The notes below the pieces were generated by a model. It was not told the origin of the DNA and did not search any database. It saw nothing but the letters and a program-made list of their open reading frames with translations. Below are positions 54,886 through 64,000 of a stretch of 64,000 bases of DNA, in pieces. The position numbers and the translations under genes were made by a program. The stretch's first letter is position 1. Each line of letters begins with the position of its first letter. Source of the stretch: Reticulascus tulasneorum (taxonomy: Eukaryota; Ascomycota; Sordariomycetes; Glomerellales; Reticulascaceae); the NCBI GenBank assembly GCA_001557505.1, contig LSAX01000003.1, forward strand, positions 3,906,001 to 3,970,000, given 5' to 3'.

Positions 54886-55572
54886 ATGATTTCTACCGCC
54901 TTTGTTCTTGCACTTGCAAGCATCACCGCCGCCTCCCCAATCTCAACCCAGTCATACCCTCAAGTCACTCTCTCAAAGGGCTACAAGCTCGTCTTCAACG
55001 TCACCAATCTTTCGCAGGACTTCAAGGAGTCGCCAGTGCACGGGCTTCAGCTTACGGGTGTCCACGCCGGTGCTGGCCAGAATGCGCCGACTGTGTCGCC
55101 TTCAGGCGCCGTCTTCTTCTCTAGCAGCAACCACACCGTCCAGCTTGGTATCGGCGGACCCAATCCCTATAGCATTGAGATGAGCGAAGAACCTTTGGAG
55201 CCATTCTTGTATGGCCTTGGCATTGATATTGGTTATGGAACAAAGGGCTTCGGTGTCCCGGCCAACCCCTTGAACCCACATCCTTGCCCCGCCTTATTCG
55301 CACCAAAGTCCGGAACCTTTGCCGTCTGTGATACTGGCTTCGGTGCCCCATCACACCCTAAGCTCCTGGTCCAGTTTGTACAAGGAGGCATGGAGAACTG
55401 GTATGGCTCAGAAAATGTGCCGGACAACTGTGTGGCTGTCAAGCTCATTCCGGAGTGTGCTCCTCTGAAAGATCTTGAGGACGCAACCTATCCTCATGAT
55501 AATATCTGGGAATCACTGTGTTATAATAACGTGGCCGCCATCGATTGGTCTCAGTACTTTCCCTGCTGGTAA
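54886..55572 (+). CDS. Small secreted protein (DUF7907-like)
   Basis: A single-exon gene of 228 aa. The start is the ATG at 54886, which opens a clear signal peptide (MISTAFVLALASITAAS). An upstream in-frame ATG exists at 54664, but its 74-residue addition would bury the signal peptide. The mature protein has the pattern YKLVFNVTN, HGLQLTGVHAGAGQN, then GTFAVCD, then NCVAVKLIPECAPL, with conserved cysteines near the end. This resembles a widespread family of fungal extracellular proteins labelled DUF7907. Several N-glycosylation sequons are present. The function is unknown; such proteins are often surface or host-contact proteins, which is inference only. Confidence 0.7.
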   Translation: MISTAFVLALASITAASPISTQSYPQVTLSKGYKLVFNVTNLSQDFKESPVHGLQLTGVHAGAGQNAPTVSPSGAVFFSSSNHTVQLGIGGPNPYSIEMSEEPLEPFLYGLGIDIGYGTKGFGVPANPLNPHPCPALFAPKSGTFAVCDTGFGAPSHPKLLVQFVQGGMENWYGSENVPDNCVAVKLIPECAPLKDLEDATYPHDNIWESLCYNNVAAIDWSQYFPCW

Positions 55573-56040
55573 AGGCCCGAGACATTTTGGGAGACAGGAA
55601 GGGGAGCGGGTTAACGTCATGGCAACCTTCTAGCATCAATCTCTTCAACCTAAGCTATATAATACATAATATTAGATGTTAATAACCCTATTGACTGACA
55701 TCCTCAACTCTTTAGACTCGTGAGCGATAAATAGCTATCTAGCAATACCGGCATTCTCGGGGCAACACGATATGAGGCTCGAGAGGTCAAGGTGGCGTAA
55801 CTATTAGCTCTTTCCCTTCGAATGCCGCAAGGCTTTCCATATGTATACGCTCATCCTAAAACTTGGCTGCAGCAATTCTTGGTAGATTTAGTTGCCGTAG
55901 AAACTGGCTCGACGGTGCAATAATGGTCACCCCCACGTTTAATTCATTGTCAGGAACCAGCATTTTAACTGTGTTATTAGGGCGCCCATCTTTCTCTCAT
56001 CCTGAAAGCCTCCGCCAGCGTTGATTGTTCAGCTACCATT
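55573..56040. other. Intergenic region, no gene seen
   Basis: About 470 bp of AT-rich DNA with the 3' UTR of the secreted-protein gene and the promoter of the next gene. Nothing else was recognised. Confidence 0.5.
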
Positions 56041-56655
56041 ATGAATCTGTCGTCTGCAGACAAGGAACTTGCAGCACCGCAATCACCTCCTTGTGAGGCA
56101 CCATCGGCACCGCCCCTACCACCATCATCTGTCCCTCCACCTCCAGGAGCCTCCACGGAACTCCCTTCATGGCGCCCGAAACAATCAACTATGGCCGCAG
56201 AATTTGAGGCCTCTCTGAATGCTTACGGTGGCCACGCGCTCCAAGAGCCAGATTTTCGGCCTTGCAATTTCTTCTTCTATTGCTCGCTCATGGATCCGGA
56301 TGTGTTCCAGGCGGTCACGAAATCCCCTAACCGCCCTAATATGCGCAAAGGCTGGATCAAACGTTTCAAGACGATGATGTGGGGAATCTATCCGGCATTG
56401 GTCCCGGAAGCAGATGAAGACTCAAGAGTCTGGGGAGTGTTTACAATGGTAGAGGATGCTCGCCATTTTCTCTTACTGCAGGATTACGAAACCAGGAGGT
56501 ATAAAACTACAAATTGTGTCATCACAACGGAGGATGGCATAAAAGTTGATGATTGCATGACATTTTGTTGGGCGAATGAACGCGGTACCAGGGATTTGGA
56601 AGAAGAACTTTTGATTTCGAAAGATACCAGAAGCACTTTAAGCCATCGTTGGTGA
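56041..56655 (+). CDS. AIG2/gamma-glutamylcyclotransferase-like protein with C-terminal frameshift
   Basis: A single-exon frame of 204 aa. Residues about 77-190 fit the GGCT/AIG2-like fold. The start motif is FFFYCSLMDP (family form FxYGSLxxP, with Cys in place of Gly), then MWGIYPALVP, a VWGVFTMV strand, and YETRRYKTTNC, whose Glu corresponds to the usual catalytic acid. It ends with TFCWAN and a D-LEEE stretch. The N-terminal about 60 residues are Pro-rich. In relatives the LEE stretch is normally followed by an aromatic-rich F-ER-YQ-F tail. Here the annotated frame leaves that pattern at about 56605 and stops at 56655. The tail pattern appears instead in the overlapping frame from about 56607 to a TAG at 56673-56675. 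A one-base change in the GAAGAAGAAC run would explain it. Enzyme activity is uncertain. Confidence 0.72.
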   Translation: MNLSSADKELAAPQSPPCEAPSAPPLPPSSVPPPPGASTELPSWRPKQSTMAAEFEASLNAYGGHALQEPDFRPCNFFFYCSLMDPDVFQAVTKSPNRPNMRKGWIKRFKTMMWGIYPALVPEADEDSRVWGVFTMVEDARHFLLLQDYETRRYKTTNCVITTEDGIKVDDCMTFCWANERGTRDLEEELLISKDTRSTLSHRW

Positions 56656-57180
56656 AGCGCGAGGGCATAGCCTAGGCCGTCGGTAGTGGGTCTATTGTTT
56701 GTACAGAGCATGCAGTTTCTTGATCTACTAGTCAGTTTGATACTGGGCTCTCACTTTCGTTCTTCAAAGCTTTTGAAGAACTAACGCAAAAGACCACTGC
56801 ACGACAAACGAGGGTGAATCCTCTTGCGAGCTTCAATGCTTGTAGTATTATAGCTCAAGTTTCGATAGTCCTTGGCCTACCACTAGGTAAGCTGCGGTTT
56901 TATGTTAGGGTTAAATCTCTACTGCGTAGTAGGCCCATTCTACATCAGCTCTCTTGTCAACGATTTATTACACTTTAACTACGGACTAAACAAGATGCAG
57001 ATCGCGAACAAAACCCTGGTGACACAGCCATGAGTGGCGGTCTTGGCACTCAGTTGTGGCTTCAGCCCGCTCTGTGACCCATGATTAACTCCCATCCATC
57101 CAAACATCATCCTTTTCGAAATTTATGCCTCAACTCATCTTCAAAATTTCACCCAAAGTCGGGCTGTGGATGATTTTGCC
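56656..57180. other. Intergenic region, no gene seen
   Basis: About 500 bp between the GGCT-like gene and the second HET gene; the first 20 bases hold the out-of-frame GGCT tail. An in-frame GTG at 57166 precedes the HET ATG but is not a likely start. Confidence 0.5.
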
Positions 57181-59532
57181 ATGAAACGGAAGCGCACTGC
57201 CTCGGAATCGACTTTTACATGCCCATGCGACGACATTCGAGCCTGTGGGCAGTGGCCTCGCCATGTACCACGTTTATGGCGAATCCAGCGCCGTTGTTGG
57301 ACTGCTGAGCTGGAGGTCCTGGTGGCATCTGCTGCGTCTGGCTGCCCAACTTGCGATCTTCTTGTAAAAGCCATAACCGCATTGAAACCAAGTTTCGGGG
57401 TAGTGACAACAGTCCAATTGAAACTTAGCCATCTGGTACCTCAGCTGAAGATCCGACTTATCCCTGGAGGCGAGTTTTTTCTGAATCATCCGGCCGAGTA
57501 TGCTGGATACGAGCCCTTCGGCCATGGAGTCCTCCAGGCGCCGCAACAGCCCAGGCTAGCACGCCTTGGCTTCAACACCGATCAAATGGTCCTCACCATC
57601 GAGAAGTGGCTGTCCAATTGTCTCGAATCCCATCCAAAATGCGAAAGCGGCGGCTTCATGCCCAGCCGCCTCCTTCACGTGGGTGTCAACTATGCCGGTA
57701 TGGCTTACGGGCCAGTTCGTCTTGTCTCATCGTGCCGGTACGAACGATTCGTGACTCTAAGTCATTGCTGGGGCAAGACCCAGCATGCCATCACCACGAA
57801 AGCAAACTATAGCGACCGCCTCAAGTCAATTCCAATGACTGATTTGTCCAGGACCTTTCAAGACGCCATTTGGTTGACGCGCCGACTAGGTATCAAATAC
57901 ATCTGGATTGACTCGCTCTGTATCGTGCAGGACGATCCAGACGACTGGGCGCGCGAAGCAGCCACAATGTCACGCATATATGCCGCCGCTCACCTCACCA
58001 TCGCTGCTTCGCACGGCATAGATGGCTCGGCGGGAATCCTGTATGAAGGCGGTAGTTCTAATCACAAATTGATTGAGATGAAGCAGCGTGTGTCTGAAAA
58101 CCGGACCACAACAGTAGCCATCGAGCTGCTGCCAAAGAGTTCTCTGAAGCGCGAGTCTAGCCGTGTCCATCAGCTGTACGGCAACAACGACGAGATCACT
58201 AACCCTTCCTTGACTGACAAGGGACTGCTCACGCGCGCGTGGGCATTCCAAGAGCGGGCACTGTCAACCCGTATTGTCCACTTTACTCGGGAAGAGATGG
58301 TGTGGGAGTGCAAGGAGAAGAGGCTGTGCGAGTGCGGAGGTGTCGATTCAGAGCCCTTCGTAACGTCTATCGCCGCATCCGTCCAAGACAGATCAGAGAA
58401 TATAGAGAAAGATGACGCCAACTCGACACCAGGCAAAGTTGCCAACAGATATGACACGCCACCCAGAACCGATTACGGACTATTTGAAAGGAAGAGGACA
58501 GCAGAGAAATTGTGGGAGAGCTTTGTGCTGTATTACACCACCCGGAGGCTGACCAAGCCAGAAGATCGGGGCCCTGCATTTGCAGGCATTGCAGATATGT
58601 ACGGGCACATGATGCGTGGTCGAGGAGATGAAGAGGATCCAGGAGAGTACTACGATGGAATATGGGAGAGACATCTGCCCGAGGCTCTGCTATGGACCTG
58701 CGCTGCCACGTCGGTATTCAAAGCGCCTTCAAACCGGGATATGGCAGCGAGATTCCGTATCAGAGGTTCTAAAGTCCCCTCGAAGCAAAGGGATCCAGCC
58801 AGCTTCCGTATCAAAGGTTCTGCTGCGCCATCGTGGTCTTGGTATTCAATAAGCGGCAAATGTTGGTTCGCGATGAGACCTCCACAAAAGCCTAGCGACG
58901 ATGGGATTTGGCTCATGCCGCTCGACGACACTCCGGAGAAAGAGCAATTCGACTCCAAGTACGAATCCAACCGCCGCGCCCTGACAATTACCCACGTACG
59001 GCTTGCCGCTGCCACCAGGTCATCATCGCGGCGCGGCCGCTTCGAGCTCAGGTCTATCCCGCCGCAGTCTCGATTAGGAAAGCACCAAATTCGGCTGCTA
59101 GCCGACGATTCAGACGACAAAGATTTTGCTGGTGAGCTCGTATGCCTGACCCTCGCGAAAGCAGTCCATAGGGTGTCGGTAATCTACGCCCCTCCACCTC
59201 CGTCTACCCCGCCGCCTCCTCCGACCGAAGACGAGATACGTCGTGAGATTCTTCTGGAACAGATGCTCGACGATAACAATGATTACGACAGAGATGACCA
59301 CTACTGCGAGGCCCATGCTGTCGGACTTGCCCTGGTTGCTGTACCGAGCGAGGGCAGCAACTTGTACCGCCGGATTGGGCTCTTCGCCGTGTCAGGGACG
59401 GGGTGCGTGGGCGCTGTAAGCATAATGCCAGTGCAGCGTGGATCGTTGGACCCGGGATGGCCTTCGACCGATAAGTTTGTCAAGCACTGGCTGAGATGCG
59501 CGGACTTAAGCGAGGGCATCACGCTTGTTTAG
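57181..59532 (+). CDS. HET-domain protein (heterokaryon incompatibility)
   Basis: A single-exon gene of 783 aa from the ATG at 57181. The N-terminus has the Cys-rich pattern of many HET proteins (CPCDD, CGQW, then GCPTCDLLV). The HET domain (PF06985) starts at FVTLSHCWGKTQ and continues through IWIDSLCIVQDDPDDWAREAATMSRIYAAAHLTIAAS. It is followed by TRAWAFQERALSTRIVHF and the later APSWSW motif. These proteins mediate recognition and cell death after fusion of unlike hyphae. Two oddities: a 17-residue near-duplication just before APSWSW (58752-58833), and a proline-rich insert (PPPPSTPPPPPTEDE) near residue 675. It is longer than the common 600-700 aa. It belongs to a different subtype from the HET gene at 860. 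Confidence 0.93.
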   Translation: MKRKRTASESTFTCPCDDIRACGQWPRHVPRLWRIQRRCWTAELEVLVASAASGCPTCDLLVKAITALKPSFGVVTTVQLKLSHLVPQLKIRLIPGGEFFLNHPAEYAGYEPFGHGVLQAPQQPRLARLGFNTDQMVLTIEKWLSNCLESHPKCESGGFMPSRLLHVGVNYAGMAYGPVRLVSSCRYERFVTLSHCWGKTQHAITTKANYSDRLKSIPMTDLSRTFQDAIWLTRRLGIKYIWIDSLCIVQDDPDDWAREAATMSRIYAAAHLTIAASHGIDGSAGILYEGGSSNHKLIEMKQRVSENRTTTVAIELLPKSSLKRESSRVHQLYGNNDEITNPSLTDKGLLTRAWAFQERALSTRIVHFTREEMVWECKEKRLCECGGVDSEPFVTSIAASVQDRSENIEKDDANSTPGKVANRYDTPPRTDYGLFERKRTAEKLWESFVLYYTTRRLTKPEDRGPAFAGIADMYGHMMRGRGDEEDPGEYYDGIWERHLPEALLWTCAATSVFKAPSNRDMAARFRIRGSKVPSKQRDPASFRIKGSAAPSWSWYSISGKCWFAMRPPQKPSDDGIWLMPLDDTPEKEQFDSKYESNRRALTITHVRLAAATRSSSRRGRFELRSIPPQSRLGKHQIRLLADDSDDKDFAGELVCLTLAKAVHRVSVIYAPPPPSTPPPPPTEDEIRREILLEQMLDDNNDYDRDDHYCEAHAVGLALVAVPSEGSNLYRRIGLFAVSGTGCVGAVSIMPVQRGSLDPGWPSTDKFVKHWLRCADLSEGITLV

Positions 59533-60010
59533 CTTGGGAAGACCTCGAACAATGCTCTGTCCTTCAGGGCACAATTGTTTACCATTGATTCAATAGCACG
59601 AGGAACAGGAAACGCAAATCATATCTCATCATTGCCCCAATATATAGAATCCCAATACATGGAATGACGAGGGGTCATCTTGTAAACCTATGCAATATTG
59701 CTAGATCTCGGAGAAGCCATTTGTTGAAAAGAGTCACTGCATTAACATTGCGCAATCATCAGCGCTACTCAATGACTAATTACTAAGATACCTAAACATG
59801 TGCTGGAGATCCGGATCCAATTTCAATATTCTTTTCTGATTGCTTGTGACCTGAAAAGGAGTGCCACTAAATGTTGGGTATCCGCTCTAGACTTAGACAA
59901 AGAGTAGCTTCGCTCTTTTAACTGTCTAAGATAGTCAGCATTGCCAAATCAAGATCTTCCACCGGTCCAAGCCAAAACACTAAACATCGCATTGCGCAGC
60001 CCAATCTCCT
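59533..60010. other. Convergent intergenic region, no gene seen
   Basis: About 480 bp of AT-rich DNA between the 3' ends of the HET gene and the hydrolase gene. Nothing recognised. Confidence 0.5.
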
Positions 60011-62128
60011 TCATAACGGAAAAGTGCGTCTCTTCATTTGATCTCGGAGTTTTCTCCACGATTCCATCATCACCACATCGTTAGGATCCATGTCTTTGGC
60101 CTCCAGGATGTTGCTGATATTATGCTGCCATGGCCACTCATCCGGCTCGCAGGATTTCCAGTTACCCGTCATAGAGTGCAGATTGGTTACGACGGGCGGT
60201 GGTGGAACAATCCCTTCACGCAGATACGCCTTGATAGCGCGGAGCGTGCACACCGATGTTGCTGCGTATGAACAGTGGCCATCAGACTTGTGCTCTATGA
60301 GCCCAGCTTTCTCGAACTTTAAGGCCATTGAGAGAGCATTTTTAAGTGGTGTAGCAGGATCATAACTGTTTCCAATGAATAGGAGTGGAAATGAAGTGTT
60401 GATTCGTTGAACTGGTGTTGGCCAGGGTGGGTATTCGGAGGGCTCGATGGACCAACCGTTGCACTTAAATGTTATATCCAGCCAATTGTCTGCGAACATT
60501 GATAGTTGGCCCATGGCCCTGTGAGCATGTCGAATATTGGAATGACTCTCGTTCATCTAGCAGATCTATCAGTTTGGGTCACATTTGTGCGCAGAGTATA
60601 TTTGAGGTCTCACCAAACTCCGCTTGTCTACGCATGACAACGCAAGGCCGGCATCATCTGGAAGATACTGCACAGGGTAGCTAGTGTTGACTGCGCCGCA
60701 TATGCCTAAAAAGTTTGGTGTCTGGAAGATTTCGGAAAGCTCGATCCAATTCTTCCTGTAACTGCGTTGAGAAGTTGGGCAAGGTCCGGAAAATCCCTCA
60801 CTGGACTGTACAGTATCGCGAACACACGTGCCTTGACAGCGGCAGCTGTGACAATAACCGGTTGGAACCCGTTTAACTCAATGAAGGGCATGGGAGAACC
60901 CTCCAAGGAGCTAATAATCGTCTCATATCGGCCCCGGATGTCTTTAGCACTGTCCGCTGGCCTATAAAACAAACATCTTTCCTTGACCTCGTGACAGTAT
61001 CGAAAGAAATGATCAAGAATCTTGTCAGCATCGCGGATATTTGATATCCAAAAGGGCGAAACGCTCTCCTCGACATCAACCACCCCATCGAGGATAAGCC
61101 TACCGACGCGGTCCGGAAACATAGCTGCAAATGTGGAACCGAGGAAGGTCCCATAAGAGAAGCCCCAGTATGCCAATTTCCCGCTCAAGTCTTCATCAGA
61201 GTGTTGTTCAGCTAGACTTCTGTCGGAAAATCTCCAATCACTCCAAGTATCGATAATGCGAAGCATATCTCTCGCCGTGTGAGTACTACCAAGATATGGG
61301 TAGACACTTTTAGAACCAAGTTCATGATGCATCTCTTTGCATAGCTGAGACACAACTCGGACTCTCGCGTCCAAGAATCCGAGGGCGTGACGACTGGTAG
61401 TGATAGAGTCGGCGTCATAGCTACCTAGCCCCCAGGTTGTGCGATGCATGACTCCATTCCAAATGTCCATTGGATCGTTGGTGTGTCGTCCCGCCCAGCA
61501 ATCCGCCCTTGGCGTCGTGAACCCAATCCCACGCGGATCGAACCCAATGATATCTTGATCAGTACCAACTATATCGTGTAGATACTTTCCAAAAGAAAGA
61601 ACATAATCGACTCCCGAGGATCCTGGCCCGCCAGGATTGATCAAGAGCGGCATGGGAGAGAATTGAGATGGCCGGCTGTGGTTTCTTCCCGGGAGCATGA
61701 CTAGTGCGAGCTGAACTACAGGCTGGTCATCTGAACAACCCAGTTCCTCGCGTGATTCCATTGGAACGGTCAATCGAGCGCATTGAAACGTTGGACCAAA
61801 CGCCTTAAAACAGGGATGCCATTGGAGCTTCGGGTTGGGTGGGACCTATTGCAAAGTAAGGCGAATAACAGAGATAGATAAGAGCCAAAGATGCCAAACT
61901 CACATGTCCAAATCCAAAATTAAGATCGAGCTGACTATCACCATGCGAGATAATAAACTGAGACTGCTGCTGCTCTCCTCGTAGGCTTACAACGACAAAT
62001 ATCAAGATTGCAAAGACAACGCAGAGAGACTTGGAGAGATCAAGTTTCCAAGTCCGATATGCCCTCGGCGTCATACCCGTATGACCTGCGACCTTCGAAG
62101 AAGCTGTCTTATAGGTGCTTGTCGTCAT
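60011..62128 (-). CDS. TAP-type alpha/beta hydrolase, membrane-anchored
   Basis: A predicted peptidase-like alpha/beta hydrolase with a C-terminal TAP-like domain (PF08386). Exon 1 is 62128-61904, then a 58-nt intron (61846-61903), then exon 2 from 61845. The third exon starts at 60721 and runs to 60614, then a 57-nt intron (60557-60613), then 60556-60011. Between exons 2 and 3 either an 80-nt intron (60722-60801, donor GTGAGG) or a 41-nt one (60722-60762, donor GTTACA) restores frame. They give about 640 or 653 aa; the longer form keeps the family-like segment YSPVRDFPDLAQLL. One hydrophobic segment (about residues 35-49, LCVVFAILIFVVVSL) suggests a type II membrane anchor. The oxyanion region is NPGGPGSSG, the nucleophile GFSYGT (about S305), the Asp in NSYDPATPL and the His in DGHCSYA. 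It would cleave peptides or esters outside the cytosol. Confidence 0.85.
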
Positions 62129-63623
62129 ATTGGGTCTTTTCGTGTCCGTTATACTGAACTGACGAGAAAGAGAACTTTTTATGCGAAGGTACTCCAAGTA
62201 GATAAGCTCAAAAAGTGATAACGGCAGCCTTATTTTGTTCGGGCACGTAGACTAAAATACGATGTTGGCCAGCATCTTGATTTAGGCTGCTAAGCGAAAC
62301 CTCATGTTGGTTTCTTTACCAATAAAGTCGACCAACCAAAGGAGTTTTGAATCCGGCTAAGATCCTAAAGAGTGGGGTAGGCTCCGTGGCAATGCGTAAC
62401 ACACTCGAGATAGTGAAGATACTCCAGCAGGCGGTTGGGTGTAATAACGAAGGGATCTCAAGATAATGCCCTGAGTAACTCGGTCCTGGGAGCAGCTAAG
62501 ATACCAAACATAGAATGCGGCCCAAACCAACTGGTATGTAAAGCGCGCAATATCTAACCAATAGGCTAGTTAAGAGAAACGACACTCTGAGTTTGATAGG
62601 CTGGCGTGCGATGTGCCTCACAGGGACCGCCAACGATAGATTACTCATTATTCAAGTCGTCAGAAAGATTCTGGATAGCGAGACTCCGTATGCATGCACG
62701 CCAACTCCACAGGCCCGACTACCCGTTTGCGGCGGTATCGTCAGCTACGGCTTGGCGCGTCGAACCTGGGGATAGTTTGTCGATTCAGCTGCTCAAGGGC
62801 ACGACCAAGTACACAATATTCATGAATAAGAAATGAATTGGCGAATAATGAAGGCCCTCAGAATCAGTAGGGGCCGAAGATTAGCAATCACGCCATGCAC
62901 CTCACGTTGCTACAGTTGTAACCAGCTGCGGCTGCACTATTTGTCTCCTCCCTTTGGTTCATGACGAAGGCACCTGACAATGATTGGGAGTGATTGATGC
63001 CTGTTCTGACTCGGTAGATCAAGAATCTCTAGTAACTGCGTACTGGGAGACTGCTATTCTTCATGAATCGCCATGATTTCGAAGGCAAACCATTGCTCAT
63101 TTCGACTGCTATTCTTCAACCTTCATCATTTGTAAATAGATGACAATGAAATGCGTTTCGCTCAGAGTATGCAGGGCATGCACACGCACCGATGCAGACA
63201 GGCCTATGATTTAGATTTCTATCATAACCGTCTGCGAGGCGGCATAGCCAGTGAATTAAAGGGCCCAACTACCTTTCCAAACGTGCTATCTGCATCCTAA
63301 GCTTGAACGGCATGCCAGAAACAAGCCCATTTACGTATCGAGAATCGAGAATGTGTGGTAGTATATTAGGTCCTCTATCTTTAGGTTAAATGTTACGTTG
63401 TGTGGTTGCATCGTTCCGGTCTTACATCGTTCCGGTCATGCATTGTTCCGATCTTACATCTGCGATGTAAATAGTAATATAGCATAAAACTGTCAACGTC
63501 AGGATCTGTCAGTAAGTAGTATAAAAGCACAGGTGTTCGAGATTATGGGTTTGAATACCATCCATCTCACTTTTACAGCTTGATATACTTTTATTCCGGA
63601 AACATCCCGACTCAGCAATTATC
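62129..63623. other. Intergenic region, no gene seen
   Basis: About 1.5 kb of AT-rich DNA upstream of both the hydrolase and the small secreted protein gene. Holds the 16-bp tandem repeat at 63409-63456. No coding frame above 76 codons. Confidence 0.5.
63409..63456. repeat. 16-bp tandem repeat, three units
   Basis: Three units: CATCGTTCCGGTCTTA (63409-63424), CATCGTTCCGGTCATG (63425-63440) and CATTGTTCCGATCTTA (63441-63456). It lies about 170 bp upstream of the secreted-protein ATG at 63624, where a repeated regulator site would be expected. Confidence 0.85.
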
Positions 63624-64000
63624 ATGAACCTCACTTTCGCCGCGCTCCTCTCCATCGCTGCTGTTGTTGCACATGGAAGCGCAATCACTGCCCGCAGTCC
63701 CTGCAGCACTCAAGCGAGTGGTGCCTTCTGCCGTGCTGAGCCAAATGCTACAGCGAGTCCGGTGCGCCGATTAGGGCCTGGTGCATTAGTGCCTGTGACC
63801 TGTTATGTGATTGGAGGGGAGTCAGGAGGGACAAGGTAGGCAAACGACATCCTTCTTGATGAAATATTTGCACTGAATCACTGCCTCTGTCTAGGGTCTG
63901 GTACTATGTCTCGAGTTATCGTTGCTATGTGTCAGCAAGCCAGATGAGCCCGCTGTGTGAACGTGAGTTGGACCCTAGCTGTTAGCATGTCCTCCCCATC
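63624..64000 (+). CDS. Small secreted cysteine-containing protein, cut by window end
   Basis: The ATG at 63624 opens a signal peptide (MNLTFAALLSIAAVVAHGSA). Exon 1 is 63624-63835, then a 59-nt intron (63836-63894, donor GTAGGC, acceptor GTCTAG), then exon 2 at 63895-63962, which ends at a GTGAGT donor at 63963. The gene continues beyond the window. The visible mature part has cysteines in SPCSTQ, AFCRAE, VTCYV, YRCYV and PLCE, with the paired pattern VTCYVIGGESGG ... VWYYVSSYRCYV. This is a layout seen in SH3-like small secreted fungal proteins. The function is unknown; it may be an effector-like or surface protein. Confidence 0.6.

Noticed and set aside
1..64000. CRISPR arrays, insertion sequences, rRNA genes, complete transposons
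   Set aside because: None found. The tandem repeats seen are short and lack spacers, and no transposase or reverse transcriptase motifs were noticed on either strand.

Overview
This 64 kb window is nuclear DNA of a filamentous ascomycete (Pezizomycotina). The evidence is short GT-AG introns (47-80 nt, often with a CTNAC-type branch site), two heterokaryon-incompatibility (HET) domain genes, three fungal-type transcription regulators, a Clr5-domain gene, and a tRNA-Pro with a 10-nt intron. Nothing bacterial, viral or organellar was seen. The class within Pezizomycotina cannot be fixed from the sequence alone. Exon boundaries below were worked out by hand from splice signals and reading frame.

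Left part (0-15 kb): a HET gene whose 5' exons are hard to resolve, followed on the same strand by an L-amino-acid-oxidase-like flavoenzyme (4 exons), a secreted GMC flavo-oxidoreductase (6 exons) and a full-length ABCC/MRP-type ABC transporter in one exon. The last three form a co-oriented trio that could be a small metabolic or peroxide-generating cluster with its own exporter.

Middle (15-33 kb): one serine/proline-rich protein of unknown function (minus strand), then about 11.6 kb (18,654-30,262) with no convincing gene but ordinary base composition, containing microsatellites, an 18-bp tandem repeat and a perfect palindrome. Next comes a divergent pair, a DUF1330-like protein and a Zn2Cys6 regulator, and then the tRNA-Pro(UGG).

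Right part (34-64 kb) is gene dense. It holds an archaemetzincin-like metalloprotease, a second Zn2Cys6 factor divergent from a secreted type-B carboxylesterase, and the housekeeping pair MED18 / polynucleotide kinase-3'-phosphatase sharing a 279-bp promoter. It continues with an F-box-like protein, a sugar-type MFS transporter, a short-chain dehydrogenase divergent from a Fungal_trans_2-type regulator (three copies of a GTAAACA-containing repeat between them) and a Clr5-domain protein. A GRF zinc-finger gene with a disordered middle frame, a secreted protein, a gamma-glutamylcyclotransferase-like gene with an apparent C-terminal frameshift, a second HET gene, a membrane-anchored TAP-type alpha/beta hydrolase and the start of a small secreted protein complete it.

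Housekeeping genes (MED18, PNK, tRNA) are mixed with fast-evolving accessory genes (HET, oxidases, transporters, esterase, secreted proteins). Two accessory genes look damaged or are being remodelled.
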